From Chloroflexaceae bacterium (GTDB lineage: Bacteria; Chloroflexota; Chloroflexia; Chloroflexales; Chloroflexaceae), in contig JAAUTZ010000032.1 in NCBI GenBank assembly GCA_012031225.1, positions 1 to 37,428 of the forward strand: a stretch of 37,428 nucleotides of DNA, read 5' to 3'. Below the pieces are notes generated by a model. The model was not told the origin of the DNA. It made no database searches and worked only from the letters and a program-made list of their open reading frames with translations. The position numbers and the translations under genes were made by a program. Positions 27,281-34,280 of this stretch are shown here, piece after piece. The first letter of the stretch is position 1. Each line of letters begins with the position of its first letter.

Positions 27281-28888
27281 ATGCAAGAACAAGGGATTCA
27301 TTCGGCGCGGAAGCTCGAAGAATTGGGCCTTACACAGGCTAAGGCCGTCTGGTGGAATCTGACCACGCCCGCCCTGTATGAACACGCTGTCAGTCGCGGT
27401 GAGGGCTTGATCTCCCATATGGGCCCGCTCGTCGTGCAAACGGGCAAGCATACGGGGCGTTCGCCCAATGATAAGTTTGTCGTGCAGGAAGCTGACAGCA
27501 CTGCCAATATCTGGTGGGGCAAAATCAACCAACCCTTCGATGAAGCTCAATTCGAGCGGCTGTATCACCGCATGCTGGCGTATACGCAGGGCAAAGAGCT
27601 GTATGTACAGGATTGTTACGCGGGAGCCGATCCCACCTACCGTTTAGCGGTGCAGGTGATTACCGAAAGCGCGTGGCACAATCTGTTTGCCCGCAACATG
27701 TTTATCCAGCCCCCGCGCCACACGCTGCCCATGTTCACGCCACAGTTTACGGTGCTGTGCCTGCCCGGTTTCCACGCCAACCCGGCGATTGATGGCACGA
27801 AGAGCGAGGTGTTTGTCATCCTCAGCTTTGCCCAGCGCATGGTGCTGATCGGCGGCACCGAGTATGCCGGCGAGATCAAGAAGTCTATCTTCACGGTATT
27901 GAACTACCTGCTGCCGTTGCAAGGTGTCCTCTCCATGCATGCCTCGGCCAACAAAGCCACCGATGGCGATAACGCGGCGGTTTTCTTCGGCTTGAGTGGC
28001 ACCGGCAAAACCACCCTCTCCGCCGACTCGTCGCGCACCTTGATCGGCGATGACGAACACGGCTGGAGCGATACGGGGATCTTCAATTTCGAGGGGGGCT
28101 GCTATGCGAAAGTGATCAAGCTCTCGCCCACTGCCGAGCCAGAGATCTATGCCACCACGCGCCGCTTTGGGACAGTTCTCGAAAATGTGGTGATGGATGC
28201 GGACACCCGCCGCGTAGACCTGAACGACGGCACGCTCACCGAGAATACCCGCGCCTCGTACCCGATCAGCTATATTCCCAATGCGGACCTGTCCGGCATG
28301 GGCGGGCATCCCACCACGATCATTATGCTCACCGCCGATGCGTTTGGCGTACTCCCGCCGATCAGTCGGCTTACGCCCGCGCAGGCTCAGTATCACTTCC
28401 TCTCCGGCTACACCGCGAAAGTTGCCGGAACCGAGCAGGGTGTGACCGAGCCGCAAGCCACCTTCTCCACCTGCTTTGGTGCGCCATTTATGGTGCTGCG
28501 CCCGGCCGTCTATGCCCGGATGCTGGCGGAAAAGATCGAGCAATACGGTGCTGCGGTGTGGCTCGTCAATACCGGCTGGAGCGGCGGGCCCTATGGCGTG
28601 GGCAAACGCATGGAGATCAGCTACACGCGAGCAATGATACGCGCCGCGTTGGAAGGCAGGCTGAACGACGGAGCGACCACGCCCGACCCGATCTTCGGGG
28701 TGCATGTGCCGCAGCACTGCCCCGGCGTGCCCGATGAGGTCTTGCAGCCGCGCCATACGTGGGCGGACAAAGCCGCCTACGATCAGCAGGCGCAGCACCT
28801 CGCCGATCTCTTCCGCAGCAACTTCACGCAGTTTGCCGCCGATGTAGATCCAGCTGTTCTCGCGGGCGGCCCGCAATCGGTGCAATAG
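27281..28888 (+). CDS. pckA: Phosphoenolpyruvate carboxykinase (ATP)
   Basis: This enzyme converts oxaloacetate and ATP to phosphoenolpyruvate, CO2 and ADP, the entry step of gluconeogenesis, and can run in reverse to fix CO2. All signature segments of the ATP-type enzyme are present: [27 protein letters not shown] (kinase P-loop), [17 protein letters not shown] and [15 protein letters not shown]. The 535-residue length is standard. The frame is open further upstream from 27158, but the extra 41 residues overlap the leader hairpin and look unlike the family, so the ATG at 27281 ([11 protein letters not shown]) is chosen; GAAAGCGAG may act as RBS. It converges with the VIT1-like gene. Confidence 0.97.
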   Translation: MQEQGIHSARKLEELGLTQAKAVWWNLTTPALYEHAVSRGEGLISHMGPLVVQTGKHTGRSPNDKFVVQEADSTANIWWGKINQPFDEAQFERLYHRMLAYTQGKELYVQDCYAGADPTYRLAVQVITESAWHNLFARNMFIQPPRHTLPMFTPQFTVLCLPGFHANPAIDGTKSEVFVILSFAQRMVLIGGTEYAGEIKKSIFTVLNYLLPLQGVLSMHASANKATDGDNAAVFFGLSGTGKTTLSADSSRTLIGDDEHGWSDTGIFNFEGGCYAKVIKLSPTAEPEIYATTRRFGTVLENVVMDADTRRVDLNDGTLTENTRASYPISYIPNADLSGMGGHPTTIIMLTADAFGVLPPISRLTPAQAQYHFLSGYTAKVAGTEQGVTEPQATFSTCFGAPFMVLRPAVYARMLAEKIEQYGAAVWLVNTGWSGGPYGVGKRMEISYTRAMIRAALEGRLNDGATTPDPIFGVHVPQHCPGVPDEVLQPRHTWADKAAYDQQAQHLADLFRSNFTQFAADVDPAVLAGGPQSVQ

Positions 28889-28926
28889 GCGCAGAGCTTC
28901 TGGGCACGGGGGGAACTGCCTGCGCC
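28888..28926. terminator. Hairpin between convergent pckA and the VIT1-like gene
   Basis: GGCGCAG (28888-28894) pairs with CTGCGCC (28920-28926), a 7-bp stem with a 25-base loop that exactly fills the gap between the two stop codons. There is no T-tract, so it is only a possible bidirectional terminator. Confidence 0.35.
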
Positions 28927-29655
28927 CTAGCCTCCCAACAACAGCGCAATCACAACCATGACTACGCCGAGCGAGACCAGCAGTAGCCCAATCCGGATTG
29001 GGTTTGTGCCCGTATATCGCCCCCACTGATAGCCCGCCCCAAATAGCATCCCAAACGAGATGACGTTGGAGAGCCAGATCGCCACCCGATAGTGTTCCTG
29101 TAGCAAAAGCAACGGCGCAAGCGAAGGGGCCACGGTCAGCATGGCCACGACTACACTCGCAATCGCGCCCCGCAGATCAGCACTGGTGATGCCCACCGGT
29201 TGGGGCTGGCTCTCGCGCAGGTGTGCGTACACATCGCGGTAGAGATCCTCGCGCTGGGCATCACTGGTGATCGGCGCAATGATTGCATCGAGTTCATCCG
29301 CAATGAGAGCAAGTGCCGCTTGCTCATCTTGGACAGCCTGCAATTGGTACAGTAGCTTGTGCCGCTCGCTGCGCTGAAGCACCTCTAACAACATATACAT
29401 CACCCCATCAATTGCACCCCACGCCAGCGTTGCGCCGAGTGCCGCTAGCAGGAGTTCGTTGACCTGCGCCGCAGCAAGCGTGAAGCCGTCGTTCGCTTGA
29501 AATAGGAAGATGCGGTACGCCATCGTGAAGCTGAGCATAATCAAGATGCTGAAGATGGCTTCGGCAAGCATATCTATCGGATCGAGCAGGCGGCTCGGGA
29601 AATCCCTATCCCCCGACCTATGCAAGATGCGCCGCGCTGGTGGTCGTCCAAACAT
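28927..29655 (-). CDS. VIT1/CCC1-like integral membrane protein
   Basis: A 242-residue protein with about five hydrophobic helices. The first one, DPIDMLAEAIFSILIMLSFT, and the second, LLLAALGATLAWGAIDGVMY, match the pattern of VIT1/CCC1-type iron/manganese transporters (acidic residues inside helix 1, AWG-x-DG in helix 2). A charged cytoplasmic segment (about 90-155) is followed by LRGAIASVVVAMLTVAPSLA and two more helices. The N-terminal 25 residues are basic. RBS AGGAG lies 11 bases from the ATG. The assignment to metal transport is by family resemblance only; some VIT-like proteins of this length have no tested substrate. Confidence 0.65.
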   Translation of the reverse strand: MFGRPPARRILHRSGDRDFPSRLLDPIDMLAEAIFSILIMLSFTMAYRIFLFQANDGFTLAAAQVNELLLAALGATLAWGAIDGVMYMLLEVLQRSERHKLLYQLQAVQDEQAALALIADELDAIIAPITSDAQREDLYRDVYAHLRESQPQPVGITSADLRGAIASVVVAMLTVAPSLAPLLLLQEHYRVAIWLSNVISFGMLFGAGYQWGRYTGTNPIRIGLLLVSLGVVMVVIALLLGG

Positions 29656-29699
29656 ACGTTATCTTGCTCCTGTGTGTGATGCAGATCCCCTTCCATCCG

Positions 29700-29705
29700 A
29701 TTATA
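29700..29705 (-). promoter_or_regulatory. -10 element of the VIT1-like gene
   Basis: The minus strand reads TATAAT about 45 bases upstream of the ATG. No convincing -35 is present at normal spacing. Confidence 0.4.
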
Positions 29706-29781
29706 CCTGATTCGTGACACGGCAAGCGTGCTCCTCGCCACGATCCCCGTGCTCGCCATGATCCCGGTGATCGCCATCAGA

Positions 29782-29802
29782 CCTGTGAAACTTCTTCACA
29801 GG
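29782..29802. promoter_or_regulatory. 8-bp inverted repeat in the divergent region
   Basis: CCTGTGAA (29782-29789) and TTCACAGG (29795-29802) are perfect inverted repeats with a 5-base gap, between the divergent VIT1-like gene and the exported repeat-protein gene. There is no T-tract after it, so an operator is more likely than a terminator. Confidence 0.4.
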
Positions 29803-29898
29803 CTCTTCATATCTACGCGCTAGACTAGAGTCATCCAACAATCATCAGTTTGGAACTGGTGTGAATGTAGCGATACAGCGATAAGGAGAATGAAGATC

Positions 29899-30645
29899 AT
29901 GTTACGTACAACAGTAATGACCGGATTGATGGCAGTAGCAGGAACCGTGCTAGCGGGCACGCTGCTGTGGGGCGCACCCACTGCCCCTGCCGCCGCACAA
30001 GATGCCCCTCGCACCCAGATTGACGCAGCACTACCGATGTCCGGAATGGGGCAAATGGGACAAATGGGACAAATGGGGCAAATGGGGCAAATGGAGATGA
30101 TGCGCGGGCGCGGTGGCCCACGCGGCGAGATGATGCCACTCGGTGCGCTGCTCCGCCAGACAGCCGACTTGACCGGCTTGAGCGTCACCGAAATCATAAC
30201 ACAGGTGCGGGCGGGGAGTACGCTCGCGCAGATTGCCGCCGCCAATGGCAGCAGTGCTGAGGCAGTTGTGCAGGCCGTGTTGGCGGATGCCGAAGTGCGC
30301 CACGCCCGCGCTGTCGAGAATGGCCGCATGACCCAAGCCGAAGCCGATCAACAAGCAGCCGAACTGGAGCAACGCGCCAATGAACTGATGCAATCCACCG
30401 AGCTAGCGGCACAGCTCGAAGCCCGCATCGCGCAAGGTGTGGAACGTATGAGTACAATCCTTGCAGTACGAGCCACCGCTGATGTGACTGGGCTGTCTCC
30501 GCAGACGATCCGCATGCGCCTGCAGGCCGGCGAAACGCTGGCGCAGATCATTGCGGCGGAAGGGTTCACAACCGCAGAGGTTGAACAGAAAGCAACCGAG
30601 TTCTTGACAACGATCCAGCAGGGCGTACAGGAACAACTTCAGTAG
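29899..30645 (+). CDS. Exported protein with MGQ repeats and a duplicated helical module
   Basis: A 248-residue protein with a signal peptide (residues 1-34, cleavage likely after PAAAQ). A Met-rich tract of five MGQ units (about 50-65) follows. Then come two copies of one module: TADLTGLSVTEIITQVRAGS with TLAQIAAANG, and TADVTGLSPQTIRMRLQAGE with TLAQIIAAEG, about 97 residues apart. Each is followed by Gln/Glu-rich helices. No enzyme motif is seen. The start is the ATG at 29899, because AAGGAG lies ten bases upstream; the ATG at 29890 would be only one base from it. Met-rich tracts often bind copper in exported proteins, but this is only a possibility. It has no recognised name. Confidence 0.78.
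   Translation: MLRTTVMTGLMAVAGTVLAGTLLWGAPTAPAAAQDAPRTQIDAALPMSGMGQMGQMGQMGQMGQMEMMRGRGGPRGEMMPLGALLRQTADLTGLSVTEIITQVRAGSTLAQIAAANGSSAEAVVQAVLADAEVRHARAVENGRMTQAEADQQAAELEQRANELMQSTELAAQLEARIAQGVERMSTILAVRATADVTGLSPQTIRMRLQAGETLAQIIAAEGFTTAEVEQKATEFLTTIQQGVQEQLQ
30045..30094 (+). repeat. In-frame 9-bp tandem repeat
   Basis: Five copies of AATGGGRCA (30045-30089) and a partial sixth encode the MGQ repeat of the exported protein. The copies are nearly identical at DNA level, so the number is likely to vary by slippage without breaking the frame. Confidence 0.85.
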
Positions 30646-30675
30646 ACGGCCCACGCAAGTAAGGGATACGTGGCG

Positions 30676-30697
30676 GCGCGGGGCAATTGCCCCGCGC
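30676..30697 (+). terminator. GC-rich hairpin after the exported repeat-protein gene
   Basis: A 22-base perfect palindrome: GCGCGGGGC, AATT, GCCCCGCGC. It lies 30 bases after the stop codon and is followed by TGTTGT. It is a probable terminator with a weak U-tract. Confidence 0.6.
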
Positions 30698-30744
30698 TGT
30701 TGTATGCCTCTATTGAGGAAATCAACAAAACACACCTTTGTCCA

Positions 30745-30753
30745 TGCTATACT
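30745..30753 (+). promoter_or_regulatory. Extended -10 promoter of sppA
   Basis: TGC-TATACT at 30745-30753, about 36 bases upstream of the ATG at 30789. There is no good -35. Confidence 0.55.
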
Positions 30754-30788
30754 ACAAAGTATCAAATCTATGAGACAAAGGTATATCC

Positions 30789-32579
30789 ATGATTATACGG
30801 TTTCCATCTTGGTTGCGGATCAAGCTCAAGATACCCGCCCTCGCGTGGCTACGTGTCCAACTTGCCAATGTGTGGGTGTGGGCCCAGAATAGGTGGCGGC
30901 ATTTTCGCAAACGTTCGGTAGATTTTGTGTACCTTGAATTGACGGGCTACCTGCCCATCACCTCCGACACTCCCTCGTTAGTCGAGCGCATGCTAGGGGT
31001 ACGCCCCACGACGGGCTTTGGCGAAGTGCAGGAACAACTGCGCCTCCTCGCGGCTGATCCACAGGTGCGCGGGGTGGTGCTCGTGCTGCGGGACTTCAGC
31101 CCCGGCTGGTCAATGGCCGAGAATCTACGCGCAGAGATGCGCGCCCTGCGGGCCGCCGGCAAGCAGGTGGTGGTGTACCTCAATGGGGCGAGTACGCGGC
31201 TGTACTACCTCGCCTGTGCCGCCGACCTGATCCTGATGCCGCCATCTGCTAGCCTGTGGATCACGGGCTTGCGCTTGGAGCTATTGTTTGTGCGCGATGC
31301 CTTGCAGATGCTCGGTGTGGAAGCGGAAGTCGCTGCCGTGTCGCCCTACAAATCGGCGGGCGATTCGTTCACCCGCTCCGAGATTTCGCCCGAAGCCCGC
31401 GAACAGTCGGAACGCCTGCTTGAGCAACGCTTCGCGCATCTCGTGGCAGGCATTGGCGCAGATCGCCAGCTTGCACCGGAGCAGGTGCGCGCTCTGATAG
31501 ACGGTGCGCCCTACTTCGCGGCGCAAGCACTGGAGCTAGGCTTGGTGGATCGGCTCTGCTATGCCGATGAGATCGAGGCAGTCTTGGCTGAACAACACGC
31601 GGATAGCTCCCGCCCGTTCAAGCTCGAAAGCTGGCAAGCGGCGCAACGGGCCCTGCACCTGCCCTACCGCCGCCACCAGACGCGCTATGTGGCGGTCATC
31701 CCGATTGAGGGTACGCTGGTGGAAGGGGAACCGCGCTCCTCGCCGTTACCGTTTCCCTCGCCGCTCGATGCTGGCGGTCAAGTTGGCAGTGAGAGCGTGC
31801 TGCGGGCGTTGCGCTCGGTGGAGCAGGACAACGAACTGGTCGCAGCCGTACTCTACATTGACTCGCCGGGCGGCGATGCGTTTGCATCAGATTTGATCTG
31901 GCGCGATGTGTTGCGCCTCGCCCAAAAGAAGCCCGTAATCGCCTGCTTGGGCAACGTTGCCGCAAGCGGCGGCTACTACATCGCCGTTGCTGCAAATCGG
32001 ATCGTTGCCCACCCCACCACCATTACCGGCAGCATTGGCGTACTATCGGTGCGCCCTAACGCGCACGGCTTGTATGAGCGGCTTGGTGTGAATACGACGG
32101 TGCTGCAACGTGGGGCACGCGCTGATCTGCTCAATATCGCCGCGCCGCCAAGTGAGGACGAGCGGCAGGTGATCCACGCCGGCATCCACTACACCTACGA
32201 ACAGTTCAAGCAGCGCGTCTGCACGGGGCGCAAGCTCACCCCTGAAACCCTCGAACCACTCGCTGGCGGGCGGGTCTGGACGGGCAGCGAAGCCCATCAG
32301 CACGCGCTCGTAGATGCACTCGGCGGCTTGCCCGAAGCGGTCAAGCAAGCCTGTGCGCTGGCTCAACTAGACGAGGCTCCACCGGATACGTGGGTGTGGG
32401 TGCGCCCCACTTCGCGCCGCAGCGAAACGGGCTTGCCGCCCGCCTTCCCCGCACCCACCCCAGCCCCGCAGCCATTGCTGCATACGCTACAAGCCTTGCT
32501 GTCGGTGCTGGAGCTATCGCAGCAGCAGCTCGCCCGCCCGTTGCTGATCCTGCCGTGGTTAATCCGTGAACACGATTAA
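30789..32579 (+). CDS. sppA: Signal peptide peptidase SppA, long (67K) form
   Basis: SppA degrades signal peptides and acts on membrane or envelope proteins. The long form has two S49 domains, the N-terminal one giving Lys and the C-terminal one Ser. Here Lys188 stands in AVSPYKSAGDSF and Ser393 in GNVAASGGYYIA, with YIDSPGGDAFAS and TTITGSIGVLSV around them, so the dyad is complete. At 596 residues the length is as expected. The usual N-terminal transmembrane helix is not obvious: residues 1-40 are amphipathic and rich in Trp and Arg. The C-terminal 60 residues are Pro-rich. RBS AAAGG lies seven bases from the ATG. Confidence 0.93.
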   Translation: MIIRFPSWLRIKLKIPALAWLRVQLANVWVWAQNRWRHFRKRSVDFVYLELTGYLPITSDTPSLVERMLGVRPTTGFGEVQEQLRLLAADPQVRGVVLVLRDFSPGWSMAENLRAEMRALRAAGKQVVVYLNGASTRLYYLACAADLILMPPSASLWITGLRLELLFVRDALQMLGVEAEVAAVSPYKSAGDSFTRSEISPEAREQSERLLEQRFAHLVAGIGADRQLAPEQVRALIDGAPYFAAQALELGLVDRLCYADEIEAVLAEQHADSSRPFKLESWQAAQRALHLPYRRHQTRYVAVIPIEGTLVEGEPRSSPLPFPSPLDAGGQVGSESVLRALRSVEQDNELVAAVLYIDSPGGDAFASDLIWRDVLRLAQKKPVIACLGNVAASGGYYIAVAANRIVAHPTTITGSIGVLSVRPNAHGLYERLGVNTTVLQRGARADLLNIAAPPSEDERQVIHAGIHYTYEQFKQRVCTGRKLTPETLEPLAGGRVWTGSEAHQHALVDALGGLPEAVKQACALAQLDEAPPDTWVWVRPTSRRSETGLPPAFPAPTPAPQPLLHTLQALLSVLELSQQQLARPLLILPWLIREHD

Positions 32580-32610
32580 CACTGCCGCCGATTGTAGATT
32601 GTAGGTGCTA

Positions 32611-32637
32611 GGGGACGGGTATCAGGGGGGCAGGGGG
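32611..32637 (+). promoter_or_regulatory. G-quadruplex-like tract upstream of the STAS gene promoter
   Basis: Four G-runs in 27 bases: GGGG at 32611, GGG at 32617, GGGGGG at 32625 and GGGGG at 32633, separated by loops of 2, 5 and 2 bases. This meets the usual G3+N1-7 pattern. It lies 30 bases upstream of the -35 element. Confidence 0.45.
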
Positions 32638-32640
32638 CGA

Positions 32641-32656
32641 GGTGGCGGGTGTTAGG
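32641..32656 (+). repeat. Copy of a G/C-rich intergenic repeat, left of the STAS gene
   Basis: GGTGGCGGGTGTTAGG matches the complement of 34251-34266 at 15 of 16 positions, so the STAS gene is flanked by inverted copies. Confidence 0.5.
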
Positions 32657-32666
32657 GGGTAAACCA

Positions 32667-32695
32667 TTTACAGATCCGAACGTTTCGTGTATAAT
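32667..32695 (+). promoter_or_regulatory. Promoter of the STAS gene
   Basis: TTTACA at 32667-32672, a 17-base spacer and TATAAT at 32690-32695, the closest match to a full sigma-70 promoter in the window. The leader to the ATG at 32766 is about 64 bases. Confidence 0.7.
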
Positions 32696-32765
32696 GAAAA
32701 ATTCAATCCATATGGATCTGGCGGCGTTTCTGATAAGCTCAATCGGTAGTAGGAGACTCTTCTTG

Positions 32766-34082
32766 ATGAACAGAGTGTTGGCATGGAAGGTGACCGCGAC
32801 GTTTCTGGTATTCCTGATCCCCATCATTATTGCAACGATTATCATAACCCTTAACCTGATCGCCACCATCCAGACCATCACATACCTCAATACGGTAACC
32901 CTCCGCGAGACGCAAATCCTCAGCGGCTTTGATGCCAACTACCAACGGTTGATTGCCGAGGTGGGGTTCTTTGCGCTCTATGGCGAAGAGGACGAAGCTG
33001 ATGAAGCTGCCGAATTGATCGAGGCACTTGAACAAGCCCTCACTCAGGCTGAGGCAATCCACGAATCAATGCATGCTGGAACGATCCCGGCTTTGCAGGG
33101 GCGCATTGATATGGAGCAGCACGAGGCACTGGATGCCCAACGTGTCGAACAGCTTGAGCAATTGGTGGCACTCGCGCAGGGGGTATTCCGACGTGAACGC
33201 GAGTTCACGCCGCCAGAACTCGATGACCTGCGCGAGACGCTGGAGGAGTATGAAGCCGCGAACGCAGCAGTGCAAATTGAGGCAGCACGCCTTACCCAGA
33301 TCGAGGGCGATACGGTGCTGCGTATCTTGAATGAACAACTGCGTGCGGTGATCCTTACCTTCGGGGGTATGCTGGGCTTGCTTTTGGCTCTGATGGGGCT
33401 TGCTCTATGGCTTGTACAGCGCACACTTGTCCACCCGATCAATCGGCTGGCACAGGCAGCTGAGGCCGTGACGAGCGGGCAACTGGATCAACAGGTGGCG
33501 ATGACGAGCACGGATGAGGTGGGCATTTTACAGCGCAACTTCAATGCGATGATTGCCAGCCTACGCACGCAGTACCATACACTGGAGCAGCAGAAAGCGA
33601 TGCTCTTAACTGAACGGAGCGCACTGGAGCAGGCCCTGCATGATCTTCAGTGTACACATGAGCGCACCAAATTACAGCAGCAGATAATACAGGCGCAGCG
33701 GGATACCCTACATGAGCTATCGTCGCCGCTGCTCCCGATTGCTGACAAGGTGGTGGTGATGCCGCTGATTGGGGCGATTGACACAAGCCGCGCCGCGCAG
33801 ATCCTCGAAAGCCTGCTGAGGGGGGTGGAACAGCACCGCGCCAATGTTGCAATCATTGATATTACGGGGGTGCAGGCGGTGGATGCATCGGTTGCCCAAG
33901 TGCTGTTGCAAGCGGCGCAGGCGATCACGCTGCTGGGCGCACAGACGATGCTCACTGGCATGAGGCCGCAGATTGCCCAGACGTTTGTCTATCTTGGGAT
34001 TGACATGAAGAATATCCGAACATTCGGAACCCTCCAACAAGGGTTCTTAGCTGCTATCAAACCACAATTGGCAACCAACTAG
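32766..34082 (+). CDS. Membrane HAMP-STAS protein, RsbR-like
   Basis: A 438-residue protein with this order: membrane helix 11-37, an extracytoplasmic helical domain (about 40-190), membrane helix 194-216, HAMP 217-269 (HPINRLAQAAEAVTSGQLDQ), coiled coil about 265-315 and STAS 316-430. The STAS part (IIDITGVQAVDASVAQVLLQ, TGMRPQIAQTFVYLGIDM) is close to stressosome RsbR proteins. The first RsbR phosphosite (Thr171 of B. subtilis RsbRA) is Ala374 here; the second (Thr205) is kept as Thr406. The ATG at 32766 has a GTAGGAGA RBS. No kinase or phosphatase partner is nearby. A receptor-linked STAS protein is likely; its partners are unknown. Confidence 0.87.
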   Translation: MNRVLAWKVTATFLVFLIPIIIATIIITLNLIATIQTITYLNTVTLRETQILSGFDANYQRLIAEVGFFALYGEEDEADEAAELIEALEQALTQAEAIHESMHAGTIPALQGRIDMEQHEALDAQRVEQLEQLVALAQGVFRREREFTPPELDDLRETLEEYEAANAAVQIEAARLTQIEGDTVLRILNEQLRAVILTFGGMLGLLLALMGLALWLVQRTLVHPINRLAQAAEAVTSGQLDQQVAMTSTDEVGILQRNFNAMIASLRTQYHTLEQQKAMLLTERSALEQALHDLQCTHERTKLQQQIIQAQRDTLHELSSPLLPIADKVVVMPLIGAIDTSRAAQILESLLRGVEQHRANVAIIDITGVQAVDASVAQVLLQAAQAITLLGAQTMLTGMRPQIAQTFVYLGIDMKNIRTFGTLQQGFLAAIKPQLATN

Positions 34083-34146
34083 CATTGGGCTAGGGCGCGG
34101 AGTCGGGTTTCAGGGGTCAGTCCGCTTGAGCGGGCGGGCGTTCTCA

Positions 34147-34168
34147 GGCGGGGGATCAATCCCCCGCC
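34147..34168. terminator. Hairpin between convergent STAS and aldehyde dehydrogenase genes
   Basis: GGCGGGGGAT (34147-34156) pairs with ATCCCCCGCC (34159-34168), a 10-bp GC-rich stem. There is no T-run. It is a possible bidirectional terminator in the 198-base convergent gap. Confidence 0.4.
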
Positions 34169-34228
34169 GGGGGCGGGTGTATCCTTGCCCTCTTTGCATC
34201 CCTTCGCATTCTTCGTGGCCTGTCTGAC

Positions 34229-34277
34229 ACCTGCCACCCGCCACCTGAAACCTAGCACCCGCCACCTGCCACCCGCC
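34229..34277. repeat. C-rich intergenic repeat block, right of the STAS gene
   Basis: An exact 14-base direct repeat (ACCTGCCACCCGCC at 34229 and 34264) flanks CCTAGCACCCGCCACC, which is the inverted partner of 32641-32656. No gene is present in this block. Confidence 0.55.
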
Positions 34278-34280
34278 GTG

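Noticed and set aside
27644-29026. Long open frame (460 codons) on the minus strand opposite pckA
   Set aside because: It is fully antisense to a certain pckA gene, has no domain, and is the usual open antisense frame of GC-rich sequence.
29720-29780. Near-repeat of about 18 bases (CGCCAYGATCCC type) that looked CRISPR-like
   Set aside because: There are only two imperfect copies and no spacers, so it is not an array.
34083-34280. Possible small gene in the convergent gap before the aldehyde dehydrogenase
   Set aside because: The translation (Arg/Pro/Thr/His-rich) is just the repeat block read as codons; no RBS and no start support.
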